The notes under the pieces: generated by a model | Seen by the model: the letters and a program-made list of their open reading frames with translations, nothing else | What the model was told of the DNA's origin: nothing | Databases searched by the model: none | In this document: in pieces, positions 33,768 through 46,329 of the stretch | How positions within the stretch are numbered: position 1 is the stretch's first letter | How the letters are laid out: each line of letters starts with the position of its first letter | Program-made: the position numbers and the translations under genes | Assembly: GCA_037892935.1 (NCBI GenBank) | Contig: JAYXKI010000009.1 | Location: forward strand, 1,736,001 to 1,800,000 | Length of the DNA stretch: 64,000 nucleotides | Source: Phlebopus portentosus | Lineage: Eukaryota > Basidiomycota > Agaricomycetes > Boletales > Boletinellaceae | Reading direction: 5' to 3'

Positions 33768-36700
33768 TCAGATCGAAAGCCAGCGCCGTGTAACTGCTTT
33801 AGCAAGGTGAGTCGCGCCCGTCGTAACGTAAATCAGGCATAAATTGTAGGCCGCTTCTCGCGAGACGCCGACGTCCTTTATTTGCGTGAACAAGAAACGT
33901 TTGATGCGAGCAAGACAGGAATGACACTTACATTCTTGTCAGAGGCCTGTCTTTTCTTAACGATGTCCAGCACTCGTTCGTAATGCTTGACGGCATATGA
34001 TAGAAGTCCTTCGGATCAAACTCTTGGGTTAATGCAGGCACCAATAATTAGTACGAAACATCAACATACCAATCTGATGAAAGGCACGTCCATAGTTGTA
34101 CTCTATCTCATCCGCATGTGGGTCAGATTCCCCTGGACCCCTCAGGACTCTGTACTTCGTCATGAAGCTCATCGCCTGCGAGAACAGCGGTTCGTTAGCT
34201 AAATGATGCTCGTTCAAGATTGCCCACTGACTTGTGTGATCAAAAAATTTCGATTGTCCGACTGGCGTTGCATTGCTCGTCCTAGCGATGATATAGCCAG
34301 GGTCATACATATCAGTGGATCATTCGGAAAATAGTCGTAAGCATGTAAGAGGTAGACTGTTGAACAAAAAAGGGTTGATCCGAATCCCAAAGGTATGAGA
34401 AGAAAAAAGACGTACAAAGCGCCCCTTGGTAGCTTCTTGCCAGAATTAAGCTCTGTCCATACAGGGTTGGTAATACAGGATTACTGCGTTTCGGTTTCAC
34501 AGATTCTCCGTCCTCCGATTCGTTTAACAGCTCCGCACCCTCGCCGCCACTATCATTGTCATCGTCTACCTCATCAGCGCCTGGTTTACCCGTCACAAAC
34601 TGTCCGCTCATAAAGCGACGCTTTGCCGCGAGCCAGTGAGCCTTTCCTTCCACGGCATTGGCATGGGTTCGCATTTCGCGAAGGACGAACTTTTGGAAGC
34701 TATTATTAATCACCTGATCCGTCTGCGACAATCCACTGGCCAGATTCGCAAAGAACAGGCGGATTAGTTCGTTATTGAACTGGTAGTTTAGCATGAGCCT
34801 TCGAAACATTTCTAGTGTGGTCTCAAACTCCCGTGCATGGACTGCGCACGCTTCAATGGACTACCGGTCAGCAGATCAAAGCATCACTAATCGGAATTCC
34901 ACATACTCGCTAGAGTCAAGCGCAGAGTATCCTGGAACTTCTGGCGGGAGTATACTGTCGACAACATCAAGTGTCGAAGGACGTCATCTGCCTCCTCGAA
35001 GCGATCTCTTCGGGTTAGGAGAAAGGCATACTGGCAGCGAAACGTAAGGTCTTGTACTTTCATCCAGAAAAAGTGGAACACTGACTTCCATCGCTAAAGA
35101 GAGCCACTCATCAAAATGAATACCGCGGAAATGCATCACTTCGCTGTTCCGGTGCTGCTCAGACTTTCTCATTTCTCTTTCTTCCTTCTCGTGCTCTTTA
35201 AAGATCTGAGCCACGAAAGCAAAGATCAGTGATTCGTGACTAACCTATCTCCATTTCCAGGCGAGACGCCATTTCTTCTTCATCGTCCTTTTTCTTGCGC
35301 CTTGCGGAAATTGTGCCCCGAAAGGGTTTGGCCTGCAACGCAGTCAGAAAATAAAAGTCAAGGGAGGACAAGTTCAAGTTACACTTCGTGAGACGAATAA
35401 ACTTCGAGTTTCTCTGAACATTTCAATTAATTTCTCCGCATTGGCTAACCATTCGTTCTCTGCATTTGTATCACCGTGACGCATCGGGTCCTGGAGTTGC
35501 AGTAGCTGTTCGTAGCACTCCGCCACCACGCGGTCCTTCTCTCTCTCTAGCTCAATAAGATGCTGGCGCGACATTGAAGTGCGCGTCTTCGAAGAACTGG
35601 ACTGTTTAGCTCGTCCCCTCTTTCGCTCGGCAAAAAGAGACACCGCAGCTATCTCTTCTCCATCATCCTGAGCATCTCCATCTTTTGTTCCTCCTATTCG
35701 TCTTTTGCGAGAATTGATAACTAGTTACAGTCGGTTAGCTGTGTCGTGGTATAGAGCGGTACACGCACCCTGGTAAACAAGATCTAGAGCCTTGCGCGGT
35801 TGGCCACTGTTTTCATATATCTCAGCGAGCTTCATTTTTGCCTCATCATTCGACGGGTCCGCATCGATGACTCGGGAAATATCAACACAAGCACAGAAAC
35901 GTATACGAAAACACGTACTGTGCTCATATATTTCTGCAGCATCATTCGTTTCTCCCAAGTTTCGTCTGCACTCTGCGGCCTGCATGAGCACGTGAATGCT
36001 ACTCGTCTAAATGCCTGGCTAGCATCAAAGTTACAAGGAACCAATACTATAATACGATACCGTTGCATCCGAACCGAGCATCTCGTAAATCGTCCGCGCT
36101 TCCGAGTACAAGGCGCACTCAAAGAAAGTATCTGCTATCTCTGCGAAGAGAGGAGAAAATTCCACGACGTCTTCAATAAGAATAATATTTGCGTGCATCT
36201 GTCCAGACGGAATCAGGAAATGGACCAGATACAAGGAGAGAAACGGCTTACACGCCCCTCGGCGAAGTCTCCTAGCTTCAGTCGCGCAATCGCCAGGCGA
36301 TGTCGAGCGTTGATGTCAAGTGGATAAAACCCTTGTTTAATTGCGAGATTGTCTTCATCATCACTTCGCACAAACCCTTCGACATCGTATTCGCGATCGT
36401 CAGGACAAGTATCCCAGTACTTCTGTTTCGAACGACCCTGCAACCAACGGCACCCCGCGCGGATTGTCTTGATACATCGATCGTACCAACCCAAACTGTT
36501 ATATAGATCTGCCAGTACTAGGATGTCCATGAGGCTGAACTCGCCGAAAAAAGCCTGAGGTGTCTCAGGGATTACATCTGCTGTACTTGTTAGGGCTGGA
36601 TCGATGACTTTGGAGACTGGCTCAGAAACTTTGCCCTCCGGATAGGTGGACGTGAAATGGTCAAACGCGTCCTGATAGAGCTTCGCGCAGAGTTTTAGAT

Positions 36701-37744
36701 CGCCAGTTTCAATCAGAATGTGGCGAAGTTCAGTGAGAATACCTGTATCATGTGGAAAGCGCTTCAGCATCGCAAGGTAGGAGTTACGAGCGGCGGGAAG
36801 ATCTCCGACTTCCTTTGCGAGGGAGGCGCGGTCCCAAATGGCATCAAAGTTTGCCGGGTCAAGACGCATTGTCTTTGCCAGACAATAGAGCGCCTGTTGC
36901 GCTTGGCCTGCATCTCGCGACTGTCGCGCCAGCTCATGCCACTCGTCAGGGTCATGCCGCAGATGTGCACCCATGATCGCAACCTGGAGAGCCTTCGTTG
37001 GCTCGCTCATTTCGCGATAGCACGTTGCAAGAACGCTCCAGGCGGAAGCAGCTCGAGGTTCAATGCGTATGACTTCGGTCATTATTCGGATAGCTTCTTG
37101 AAGGTTTCCGTCTACATATGCCGAGTTTCCTTCACCGATAAGTGCACGGACTTGATGAGAGAGGGCAGGACCTGTGCGATGACGTCTACCCTAGTATCAA
37201 GTATTCAGAAAGAGTATCATTCAGACATCGTGGACACAAAAGTCAAACAGATATGGGAGCCGCAGAATGAATAGTGTAATCTGGACCAAGTGCTTACCTG
37301 TCCTCTACCCTTTCTTTTCCTACCAATGCCAGATGCAGCACGCAAGTCGGCTTGAAACTGCTCTTCTGCTTCGGCATTACTTGGAGCATCCCATATTTTG
37401 CTCAATGTGGCCGAACTTGCAAGGTCGTCTGTGCCTCGAATACTACCTATGAGGCGACTAAGACGTTGTCAATCCAGGTCATCGTAAGGAAGCCGCGCAA
37501 TCTCTCACTCAAAATCGCCTTCTATCTGAGTTTCGACAGGCATGCCTTCACCTGACCCTTGTACATCGCCATCTTCTTCAATACTCTCAGTAGCGATAGA
37601 TTCTGTCTCCTCAGCGCTGCTCAGCTCATATTCGGATCCGGAGGATGAGCTCTCGACTATTTCTACCTCATTCTCATCTTCACAGGAGATGAATACACGA
37701 GAAATAGAGATGAAGTAGAGAAATATACCTTTTGATGGATTCAT
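33768..37744 (-). CDS. sfc4: Transcription factor TFIIIC TPR subunit (Sfc4/Tfc4, tau131-like)
   Basis: The largest multi-exon gene of the window. From ATG 37,744 the first exon encodes M-N-P-S-K, then an acidic stretch with E-I-V-E-S-S-S-S-G-S and D-G-D-V-Q-G-S. A basic R-K-R-K-G-R-G patch follows. TPR units come next (A-W-S-V-L-A-T-C-Y-R-E, A-L-Y-C-L-A-K-T-M-R-L-D-P, L-A-D-L-Y-N-S-L-G-W-Y), a charged linker with K-R-G-R-A-K, and a second TPR block ending P-L-I-C-M-T-L-A-I and D-V-G-V-S-R-E-A-A-Y-N-L-C-L. The last exon stops at 33,768. This layout is that of the TFIIIC subunit that bridges A-box binding and TFIIIB recruitment for RNA polymerase III. A GTG-initiated upstream extension is not needed. 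Exon joints in the middle were not all traced. Confidence 0.9.
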
Positions 37745-38765
37745 GACTTGGATAGGCAGCAGGACAACATAAGAGATTGTCTGAGTGTGCACTGATCGGC
37801 ACGACGCCGTGATCACGGATCAACTTGATACTCGTGTGAAAATATCTTCGCTTCTTCCCACGCTACATACGACGTATTACATTACACTTTCAAACTCCTA
37901 CCCGTAATTATCTTACCTTCCACATCACTTACCCTCACATCACTTACCCATGAACGGGCGAAGTTACTGTGATTTACACGTTGCTTAGGAACAAATCATT
38001 AATTCTGTCTTACACGAGTTACAGTATGTCAAGCTGTTGATACCTGAGATAATAGGCTTGAGCGGCTTATTTCTCAAGTTCTCATGCAAGACAGACAACA
38101 ACAGGTACCCTCGAAAGTATCGCTGTTTTGAGACTTCGTCGATATCTTCCCAGCAGCTTGCGTCTGAATTGCCGATTCCCTACGACCGATCTTTACAATC
38201 CGCTACCAGAAGTCTACGCTTTGACCTCAATCAATCTCCAACTTCTTCCCGGCTTTCTCGGGAACTCGTGGTTTCTCATCTTTCCTGCTCCCCACTAAAA
38301 AACTAATGGATAATCTGCCCTGCCTCGCCAAAATACTTTTCGAGCCTCTGTTGCTAAGTACACGCAGAAGGCGCCCTACAGTTCCCGGAAACGGTCAGGA
38401 AATTAAAGTATTTGGGAAGCTCATAAGCATATAGTACTCTATTTCGACATCATGACTGTCGAGGCAAAGATTGCCGTCTGATCATCGCGTCAATCTGCCG
38501 ACACACAGTCCAGGTAAGTATAAAAGCGCACACTACGGCTTCAGTATATTACACCGTCGCAACATACGGAAGTCCAACGAAAACAAAACCGAACAAGGGA
38601 ATCATAAGTCCTACGCAGAAGGGATTGGTTGACGTACGGAGACCGCAGTCAAAACCTCAGTTTTCTCTGGCGTATATGGCGCGTAACGAGCACCGAGGTG
38701 AGGTTCAATGCTAGATTAAAAACATAATCAGCATCTTGTAGAGAAGGATAGCACAAAGAAGCAAT
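37745..38765. promoter_or_regulatory. Intergenic, TFIIIC promoter side
   Basis: One kilobase with no supported gene. It should hold the promoter of the TFIIIC subunit gene (minus strand) and the 3' end of the aldehyde dehydrogenase gene. The repeated phrase CACATCACTTACC at about 37,921-37,950 is the only local pattern seen. Confidence 0.4.
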
Positions 38766-40225
38766 TTACGCGAGAGGCACATCTTCAGAGCTGCGGTAGT
38801 GCGTGAACGTATCAAAGCCGTGCTTCAAAACCTGAGGACCATATCCGGACTCGCCGACGCCACAGAATGGCACTTCATCCACCGCAAGCTGGTCGAACGT
38901 ATCATTGAAGACAAGCGAGCCGCTCAATGTCTCGTCGATCAGGCGTTGCTTTACCTCCGCATTTTCCGTAAAGGCGTACAAGGCAAGCGGATGATCGCGT
39001 TCGTTAATGAACTCTATGACCTCGTCGAGATCTGCGACTGGCACAATGGGAAGAATAGGTCCGAAGATCTCATCTTCCATGACCGAATCGTCAGCGGTGA
39101 CATCCACGAGGACCGTTGGCGCCATTTTGAGCCGCTCGGGATCCGTTTCGCCTCCGATTACGACACGAGCCTTCGTGCGGGATAGCATGTTCTGCAAACG
39201 ATTGAAATGCGCCGCGTTGACAACACGTCCATACGAATCGCTCGAGAGTATACCCTGGGGATAACGTTCGGCAATGACTTGCTTCAGAGCATCGACGAGA
39301 GCGTCCTGCGCATCTCGAGCAATAAGAATATAGTCCGGAGCGACACACGTCTGACCTGCATTGGCGCATTTGCCATATAGAATCCGCCTGGCAGCTACGC
39401 GAAGATCCGTAGACGCCGCGTCTACGAAGCACGGCGACTTTCCACCAAGTTCCAGAGAGACTGGTGTAAGATGCTTTGCGGCCGCGGCGGCGACGATTCG
39501 TCCGACACGGCCATTGCCGGTATAGAGTATATGCGCCCATTTAAGGTCTAGTAACTTACTCGTTTCTGGGACAGCTCCATTGACAATAGCATATGCGCTA
39601 GAATCCAGATACTTTGGAAGAAGCTCCGCGAGAAGTGCTGCATACGTTGGAGCAAACTCTGAAGGCTTGACTACTGCCGGACAACCGGCGGAAATGGCAG
39701 CATACAGCGGCTGCAGTGACAGAATGAAGGGATAATTCCAGGGAGCTATAACGAGAACAGGTCCCTTGGGAGCGCGATAGACGGTGGGAGCCCAGGGTCT
39801 CTGCCAATCCGGAACGTCAGTAACTTTCTCAGGGCGCGCCCACTCTTCGAGTCGCTCGGCCGACTGGACAGCTCGCTGGATGATGGGGCCGACCTCGTAT
39901 AGCAGCGCTTCCTGTTTAGGCTTTCCAAGGTCATTGAAGATGGCATCGGTGAATGCATCAACATTTTCTTGACACATGCGCGCGAGCGCATATAATTGCT
40001 GACGACGGTAAGACAACGGACGACATTTCCCGGACTTGAACGTCTTGTAGAAAGTTTCATGAATCTGTGTAGACACAACTTTGTCAAGATATGAGATTGT
40101 TCGGACGTGGTGCCCCTGCTCACCTTATCGATATCTTTCAAAGGGGTATGGAGGCGAGGGTCAATCATCGCTGCGGACGACGATACGACAGCGGAGTTGG
40201 GTGACTCTGAGTGGTTTTGACCCAT
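38766..40225 (-). CDS. Aldehyde dehydrogenase, class 3 (fatty aldehyde dehydrogenase type)
   Basis: Two exons, 40,124-40,225 and 38,766-40,064, with the intron 40,065-40,123 (GTGAGC...ACAG), give about 467 residues. Splicing at ACAG, not the nearer AAAG, is what keeps the frame (D-I-D-K joined to I-H-E-T-F-Y). Catalytic E is about residue 239 in L-E-L-G-G-K, catalytic C about residue 274 in A-G-Q-T-C-V-A-P. N-terminal length and the W-N-Y-P-F substrate-entry motif fit NAD(P)+ class-3 enzymes that oxidise medium and long chain aldehydes, such as yeast Hfd1. No C-terminal membrane anchor is seen, so it is likely soluble. It is divergent from the NHX gene 532 bases away. Confidence 0.93.
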
Positions 40226-40757
40226 TGGGGAGGCGTTGAGACTGAGAGAGAGGAGAGCGCTGGGACGCGGTTATATTGAGTACCGGGAAGAATATTGATC
40301 CCACGAGTGGGTAGTGGATAATACTGAATTGACGAGGATTGGACACGGGAACATGTGTTAAATGAATACTGGGACATATGGACGAATATGATTTGATACT
40401 TTTTCCTGGGCCGTTACTAAGTTCTCAGGATTGCCTCTGATTCGAGTCCATCGATAGGCGAGGCGAGGTTGAGGAAGAAAGGTTTCCCGCTGCGGAGAAT
40501 ATATTTATTCGCGACGAGTAGGCGTCCCAACAACGGTCAGCATGCCAAGAGGGCAATGGCACTGGCTTGTATCCTATGACTAAGTAATCACCAAGTAAGG
40601 TCATAAACTTTAAATTCCATTCCGTAGCAGGTCACGTGCATTGACGAGACGCCTAGGCCTGCATCGTTCGAACGAACGAACGGCGCCCACGGTACACGAC
40701 TACGACGACGGCGAAGACGCGTTCTGAGCGTCGAGCGCGCCTCTTTCCCCAACTGTC
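40226..40757. promoter_or_regulatory. Bidirectional promoter region, ALDH / NHX
   Basis: The 532-base gap separates two divergently transcribed starts. A CACGTG E-box is at 40,633-40,638 within GGTCACGTGC, about 120 bases before the NHX start. Regulation by the bHLH factor encoded at 46 kb is possible but unproven. Confidence 0.5.
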
Positions 40758-43072
40758 ATGCCAGAATCTCCAACTCCAACACCGTCGCCAGAGCTGCCAG
40801 ACGAGGAAGAGTACTACTCATCATGGTCTTTATTCCTCGTCTGCATCCTCCTCATCCTCTCCCTCTGGACTTCTTATTATCTTCAAATAAAACGTATCCG
40901 CGCAGTCCATGAGACCCTCGTATCCATAGGTGCTGGAATGCTAGTTGGGTTCGTTGTCCGTATAGCACCTGGTCATCTCATGAGAGAGATGCTCGTGAGT
41001 ACACGCAAGAACTTGATCACTCACCCTTCCTGATGTGTCTTCTGTTCAGACGTTCCATCATACTTTATTCTTCAATCTCCTGCTACCTCCTATCATCCTC
41101 AACTCGGGTTATGAGCTGAAGCAGGTCAGTCGCCCATCTTTCCTGAATGTCTGCATAATTTAAGCCGGATTGCAAGGATTTATTCTTCCGCAACTTTGGA
41201 TCGATCATCATTTTCGCTTTTCTAGGCACCTTCATCTCCGCAATAGGCCTCGGGTAAGCCCTTCTAAGCCTTCTTCCAAAATCGAATAATAACTTGAAAA
41301 AAAAATAGTGTGCTGGTGTACATCTGGTCCTGCCTCGGACTTGAATCCTTAAACCTGAGCCTTCTCGAGTGCCTTATTTTTGGCTCTACACTCTCCGCTA
41401 CCGACCCTGTAACGATTCTCGCCATATTCAACCAGTACAAGGTTGACCCGAAACTATATAATATCATCTTCGGTGAAAGCTTGCTCAACGATGCTGTCAG
41501 TATCGTTATGTACGAGTGAGTAATAGTCGTTTTGTTTCACTGCTTCCTCTCACTAACAAGCTCCTTAGAACCTTGTCCAAGTTCGACCAACCGGAGTTTG
41601 CTGTGAGCTCGGTTTTTCACGGTATCGGTATATTCTTGCTGTCCTTCAGCGTGTCGATGTTCCTCGGTTGCGCTTTTGGGTTGTTCATGTCCCTGACACT
41701 CAAGCACTCCTATCTTGCTCAATTCCCGAAAATCGAATCGTGTCTGGTCGCGCTCTGCGCCTATACGTGCTACTTTTTCTCCAACGGATTGTCCATGTCG
41801 GGGATCGTGTCACTCCTGTTCTGTGGTATCACGCTCAAGCACTACGCGTACCACACCATGTCCCGTCGCACGCAACGCGCAACAAAATACATATTCTCCA
41901 TACTTGCCCAGCTTTCTGAGAACTTCATCTTCATCTACCTCGGGCTTTCCCTCTTCACGTCCGCACCGTCCGGAACGAAAGTCTCGGACTATTTCCGACC
42001 GCTCTTCATCATCATCTCGACTGTTTCCGTCATCTTTGTACGATACGCCGCAGTGTTCCCGCTGTCTGAAGCCATCAATCTATTCCAGAGGCATGTGCGC
42101 GGCCAGCGCTCGGACGAGATTCCTTACTCTTATCAGATGATGCTTTTCTGGGCCGGGCTGCGTGGGGCTGTTGGCGTTGCTCTCGCAGCAGGCTTCCAGG
42201 GTGACAACGCACAGTACTTGCGTACGACTGTTCTCATCGTTGTCGTCCTTACCGTCGTCATGTTCGGCGGAACAACTGCGCGCATGCTCGAGATCCTGAA
42301 CATCAGAACTGGCGTAGAGGACGATGGGGCGGCGAGCAGTGATGAAGAAGATGCTACGCTTTTCAGCGGAGGCGGGAACAGTTTGTTAGGACGACGAAGT
42401 TCAGAAGCGGATGGTTGGGGTCGATACCGCGATGATGACTTCTACGTGCAAGACCGCCCAGGGCGGGTCGCAGCGGGATACAATCATCACATCCAGAGCG
42501 CAAGTCTGTCTGGGCCTCAAAACATCTTCTCAGCATCATCCTCCGACTCATATGACTCCGACAATGAGGTACTCCCTCTTGCTTCGTCAGCGGCAACCAA
42601 CAGGCCTTCAGGCGGAGCTCAGGAATCCTACAGGGCAAGCCTCACTCGTCTCAACGGAGCCCTGGTCGAGGGGAAATGGTTCCAAACGCTTGACGAACGC
42701 TACCTCCTTCCGCTGTTCTCGAATGCGACAGCGAGTCGTACGTTTCACGCGCGTCGGCAGCGTCGCAGCGCTGCACGTCAAGGCAGCACATCTGGTCTCG
42801 GGACGCCCCGCGCTGGTGGTACAGGCTCCGGTGCAGGGGCTACACCTGTCGAAAGTGACGCTGAGGGTGATGTTCTGGAAGTCGACTTGCGCGAGGGTGC
42901 TAGGCGGAGTCGGACAAATTCTACAACTGCGAATGGAATGGGTACAGCAAGGACCGGGACGGCCTGGAATGGAACTGCGCGAGAGAGGGTTGGCAGTCCT
43001 GCGCTTAGGAGTCCGAGGGAACCTGATCGTCAAATGAATGGTGGTGGCAATAGTGGGAAGTTTGCATCGTAG
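40758..43072 (+). CDS. nhx1: Na+/H+ exchanger, NHX/NHE family
   Basis: Five exons (40,758-40,994, 41,050-41,124, 41,177-41,253, 41,309-41,515, 41,569-43,072) splice to about 699 residues. After an acidic N-terminus the TM region holds [11 protein letters not shown], the amiloride-site motif of CPA1 exchangers, then [15 protein letters not shown] (catalytic N-D), and [12 protein letters not shown]. Eleven to twelve helices end near residue 460; the last 240 residues are hydrophilic, Ser/Arg/Gly-rich and probably regulatory. Endosomal or vacuolar location is expected by family (Nhx1, pH and K+/Na+ homeostasis). The long C-terminal tail is richer than in yeast Nhx1. Terminates 237 bases before the convergent DUF6533 gene. 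Confidence 0.94.
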
Positions 43073-43308
43073 GTAGATGTTTTTGTTGCGGACTTTGTTT
43101 CATTAGAGCTTTCTGCAAGTGGTTAGTTTTCTTTGGGCCCTTCGTTCATTAAGTCAACCATATAATTTTACATCCATTTCATTCCGACTGATTCCAGATA
43201 ACACAAGCTAGGAAGTTCTGGCGTTCTAAAGGAGCGACATCTAATGATAGTAGGTGTGAAGGAATGCAAAAGGACCATGAGCCTAAAGAGACAAAGAGAG
43301 AAGAAGAG

Positions 43309-45402
43309 TCACACAGCAATGCCCATTCGTACTTCTGAAATGTCATCTTTGACAGAATAAGGGCTGACGAGGGACGGGCTGCCATCCTCGAACAATCTAC
43401 CGTAGTCACCTCGTACAACGTCAGAAAGGGTGTCAGCGTCGCTGCCAGCGACGACTTCCACAACGGTCGTACTTCGTGGACGATATAGCGTGCGATTTGT
43501 AGCAACAGGCGATGAAGATGTTTGTCCTTCTCCTGGATCCAACCTTTGGTAGTCATACCCATATGCTAAAGCGGGACCCAGGCGGAGTTCAAGCTCCATC
43601 GCATCGTGTCGTACCATTTCCTCCAATGAGTTCATCGTAGCCGCATCTGTTTTACTGGCCATGTCTTCAGTGCCCCAAGGCGTCTGCGATTGGGAGCGTA
43701 CCCGGTTGATGGCACCGCGAAGGTTCAGCATGAGTCGGCTTGCGCAGATGCTCATAACCGTACGAAGTATGGGAACGCAAGAGCCGACAAGTCCAGCGTG
43801 CTGGTTTTGAAGGAGGGCGTACAATAGCAAGTTTGCAACACTTGATGCTAGAAGTCTCGAGATGAGGCTATCATCGTTTAGACAACGATATTAGCGGAAA
43901 AAGCATACCGAGAACGACAATATAGTAGATGACACCTGCCAACGTTGCACTGAGTCCTTGACTTCCACTAAGTACTGATCGAAACCGGTACATACCGTCC
44001 CTGAACAAGATCCTTATAACGGATCCATTACCTTCCCCATCTTTCCCTAAAATGACAATTAGGATGCATGTCGTGGTTAGGCATAAAGGCAGCCCACGAA
44101 TTCTTATGAAGCGAAGCATGGTCAACGCCAGGACGACAACATCAAAGACCATGAGAGCTGCGACGGCGGGTATAATGACCTTATACGAAGAGGTTCCCGA
44201 GATGGTGCCATAACAACCTAAAATTTCTCGAAGGCTAAAATTTATCAAGTTCTCAGTATTGTCTATAGCGATTATGCCTTACAAGCATACCCAGGTTCTT
44301 GTGGTAACATGACTTGACAGCCAAGTCAGTGATTGGATGGGATATTTGGAGTCAAGAGACTTACCACTGCCAATTCGCTCAGACATCCAAATGAACGCGC
44401 CAATGACCGAATCACATGCCTAAGGAAGACAGAATAACACCGGCACATCAGCATTTTCGAGCCCACATTTCAATTGGATAACGTACTAGCATCAGCAGAA
44501 TCAGGAAGGCGAGAACTTTCCGATTCCGTTCCCATAGCGCAAACGTACGAAGGACAAAGATGACTATATGAAGAAATGCAAGCGAGGTCTGCATAAGCAG
44601 GATATAACATACGTTGAACGGGTAGTATCAATGCCATCATTGACCTGTAAAAAAAGTCAGTCTGATAGTAAGTCCTTAAATATTGCTTAATTACATACCA
44701 GCCATCGAGACGATAAGACACTTCGCACCTGAGAGCCAGCTGTGATTAGTCATAGTCTTCTATAGATGAGAAGGGAACAAACATCTATGGGACACCAGAG
44801 TAAATCGATTTGACGGTATTCGTAAGGTATAATCACGCTTAGAAACTTACCTTGAGACTGGAAGCAACGTTCATATTACCTGAGATGAGAGGAATCAGAC
44901 GTTAAGCGACGATAATCATTCATTCAGACAAATGGAAGCCGAAGGAAGTGACCCACTGATGTGGAAATTGCTACAACTGGGTACCGATTCAGGAAGAAGA
45001 GAACCTTTCCATACGACCAGTTTGCCTTCCATACGTACTCAACCTTTAGAGGTAAAATCTTCCGGTTAACTCGCACAAAAAGAAAGAAAGAAAGAAATTA
45101 TGCAGATACAGACTTCACTGGGAACCAGTTGTTAATCCACAAAGCCAAAGCTGGTATGAGCAGGACTTACGTTCGGAGAGTAAGCGAAATATCATAAAGT
45201 AGGACGACCAGCGATGCGACTATGTACGTGAGACCAATAAGGACTAGTTTAGGCGAGAGAGAGGGGTGCCTACGGGAAATGGACTGTTTCGAAAAACAGG
45301 TTAGACGCTGCAGGATTTCTATGAGCAAGAAAGACGACTTACGTTCGTAATTCGCAGATCGTGGAGGACGTTAAGGAGCAACGAGACGTCTTCGGTGACC
45401 AT
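43309..45402 (-). CDS. DUF6533-type integral membrane protein (paralogue A)
   Basis: At least eight short exons run from M-V-T-E-D-V-S-L at 45,402 to the stop at 43,309. Near the N-terminus, L-Y-D-I-S-L-T is followed by E-V-E-Y-V-W-K and F-F-L-N-R-Y, the hallmark of DUF6533 domains of agaricomycetes. Hydrophobic helices recur through V-I-F-V-L-R-T-F-A-L-W and V-I-I-P-A-V-A-A-L-M-V-F. The C-terminal 170 residues (I-L-R-T-V-M-S-I-C-A-S-R-L-M-L-N-L-R then an acidic tail) are cytosolic-looking. Function unknown; about 7 TM helices suggest a receptor- or sensor-like protein. Paralogue of the gene at 47,655-49,677. Exact internal exon boundaries are approximate. Confidence 0.8.
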
Positions 45403-46142
45403 GGCTATCAGAGCCTTGTTAGCTAGTTGCAAGGGAACATAGGCCAGAGAGCGAGCAGAGAGGTAAGTAAGTGATTCCTTTGGCAGATTGTATATATGTG
45501 TACAAAGCAGCGGGCATCAGAGTAGATTTATATTCTCAGCAACAGAGGCGCGATTTGTGAGGGTCCGAGATAAAACTTCGCCTGGGCTCTGTTAGTCGCC
45601 GTGGTTCTTACATCAAGGAAGCATCGCCCCAAGGACAGACGCGAAACCGATAATCAATTCGACGCCGCCGCTGAGGATCTAGTGTTTTTATATAAGGCTT
45701 TAAGTGTTGTATAAGCTCAAAGAAGTGATAAAGCCAATGCCGCAGCTGGAATCACTTGTGGGCGCACGTATACACTCGCAAATGGGGATATTCATCTTGG
45801 ATCTGCCTTGTACGCATAGACACCGATGGGAAACTTGATTGATTCGTGATTGATCTGAAAGTCGATTCAGAACTCGAACGAGAAGCTTTCCTTTTGAGAC
45901 TACAAGTGGCAAAATGTCGAGAGATGTCGCTCTGAAGAAATACTAAAAGTAGAAAACACTCTTTTCACGGATCACTCCATGAGAAGACAAATCCACAACT
46001 GCAACACTTACTTAGATGAAGTGACTCACCCGGTGAGTGGACTGAATCAGTCTGATGTTTTTAGACGATTCCGGAGGGAATAGATCCACCTCTGATTGAC
46101 TGAAGATGGTTGAATAGGGGTTTAGACATAAGTGGTTGTTGT
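45403..46142. other. Intergenic region between DUF6533-A and the Cbf1 gene
   Basis: No supported gene. The stretch carries the promoter of the DUF6533-A gene (minus strand) and the distal promoter of the plus-strand Cbf1 gene. A short 70-codon frame at 45,700-45,912 has no motif. Confidence 0.5.
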
Positions 46143-46162
46143 TCACGTGAAAGCTCACGTGA
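46143..46162. promoter_or_regulatory. Twin E-boxes, TCACGTGA x 2
   Basis: Two perfect copies of TCACGTGA lie at 46,143-46,150 and 46,155-46,162, centres 12 bases apart, about one helical turn. They sit 168-187 bases before the start codon of a gene whose protein is expected to bind precisely this site. TATAAG follows at 46,205-46,210. Confidence 0.7.
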
Positions 46163-46329
46163 GTTATGTTTGAAACTCCGCATCCGGCACTGCCCGGGCC
46201 TTGATATAAGGGCCACGGAACGCATGACTTTGTCGTGACCTCCTTTCTCTCATCCCGTGATCTCGACGCGACTCGTTCTCTGCTCGTGACTCTGCTTTGG
46301 GTCCAACAACTGGCACACTACCCAGATCA

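Noticed and set aside
37745..37816. Longer N-terminus for the TFIIIC subunit
   Set aside because: It starts with GTG and is not needed; ATG at 37,744 followed by a standard intron is preferred.
42363..43037. Long antisense and alternate-frame ORFs over the NHX C-terminal tail
   Set aside because: They are produced by the GC-rich, low-complexity codons of the real tail.
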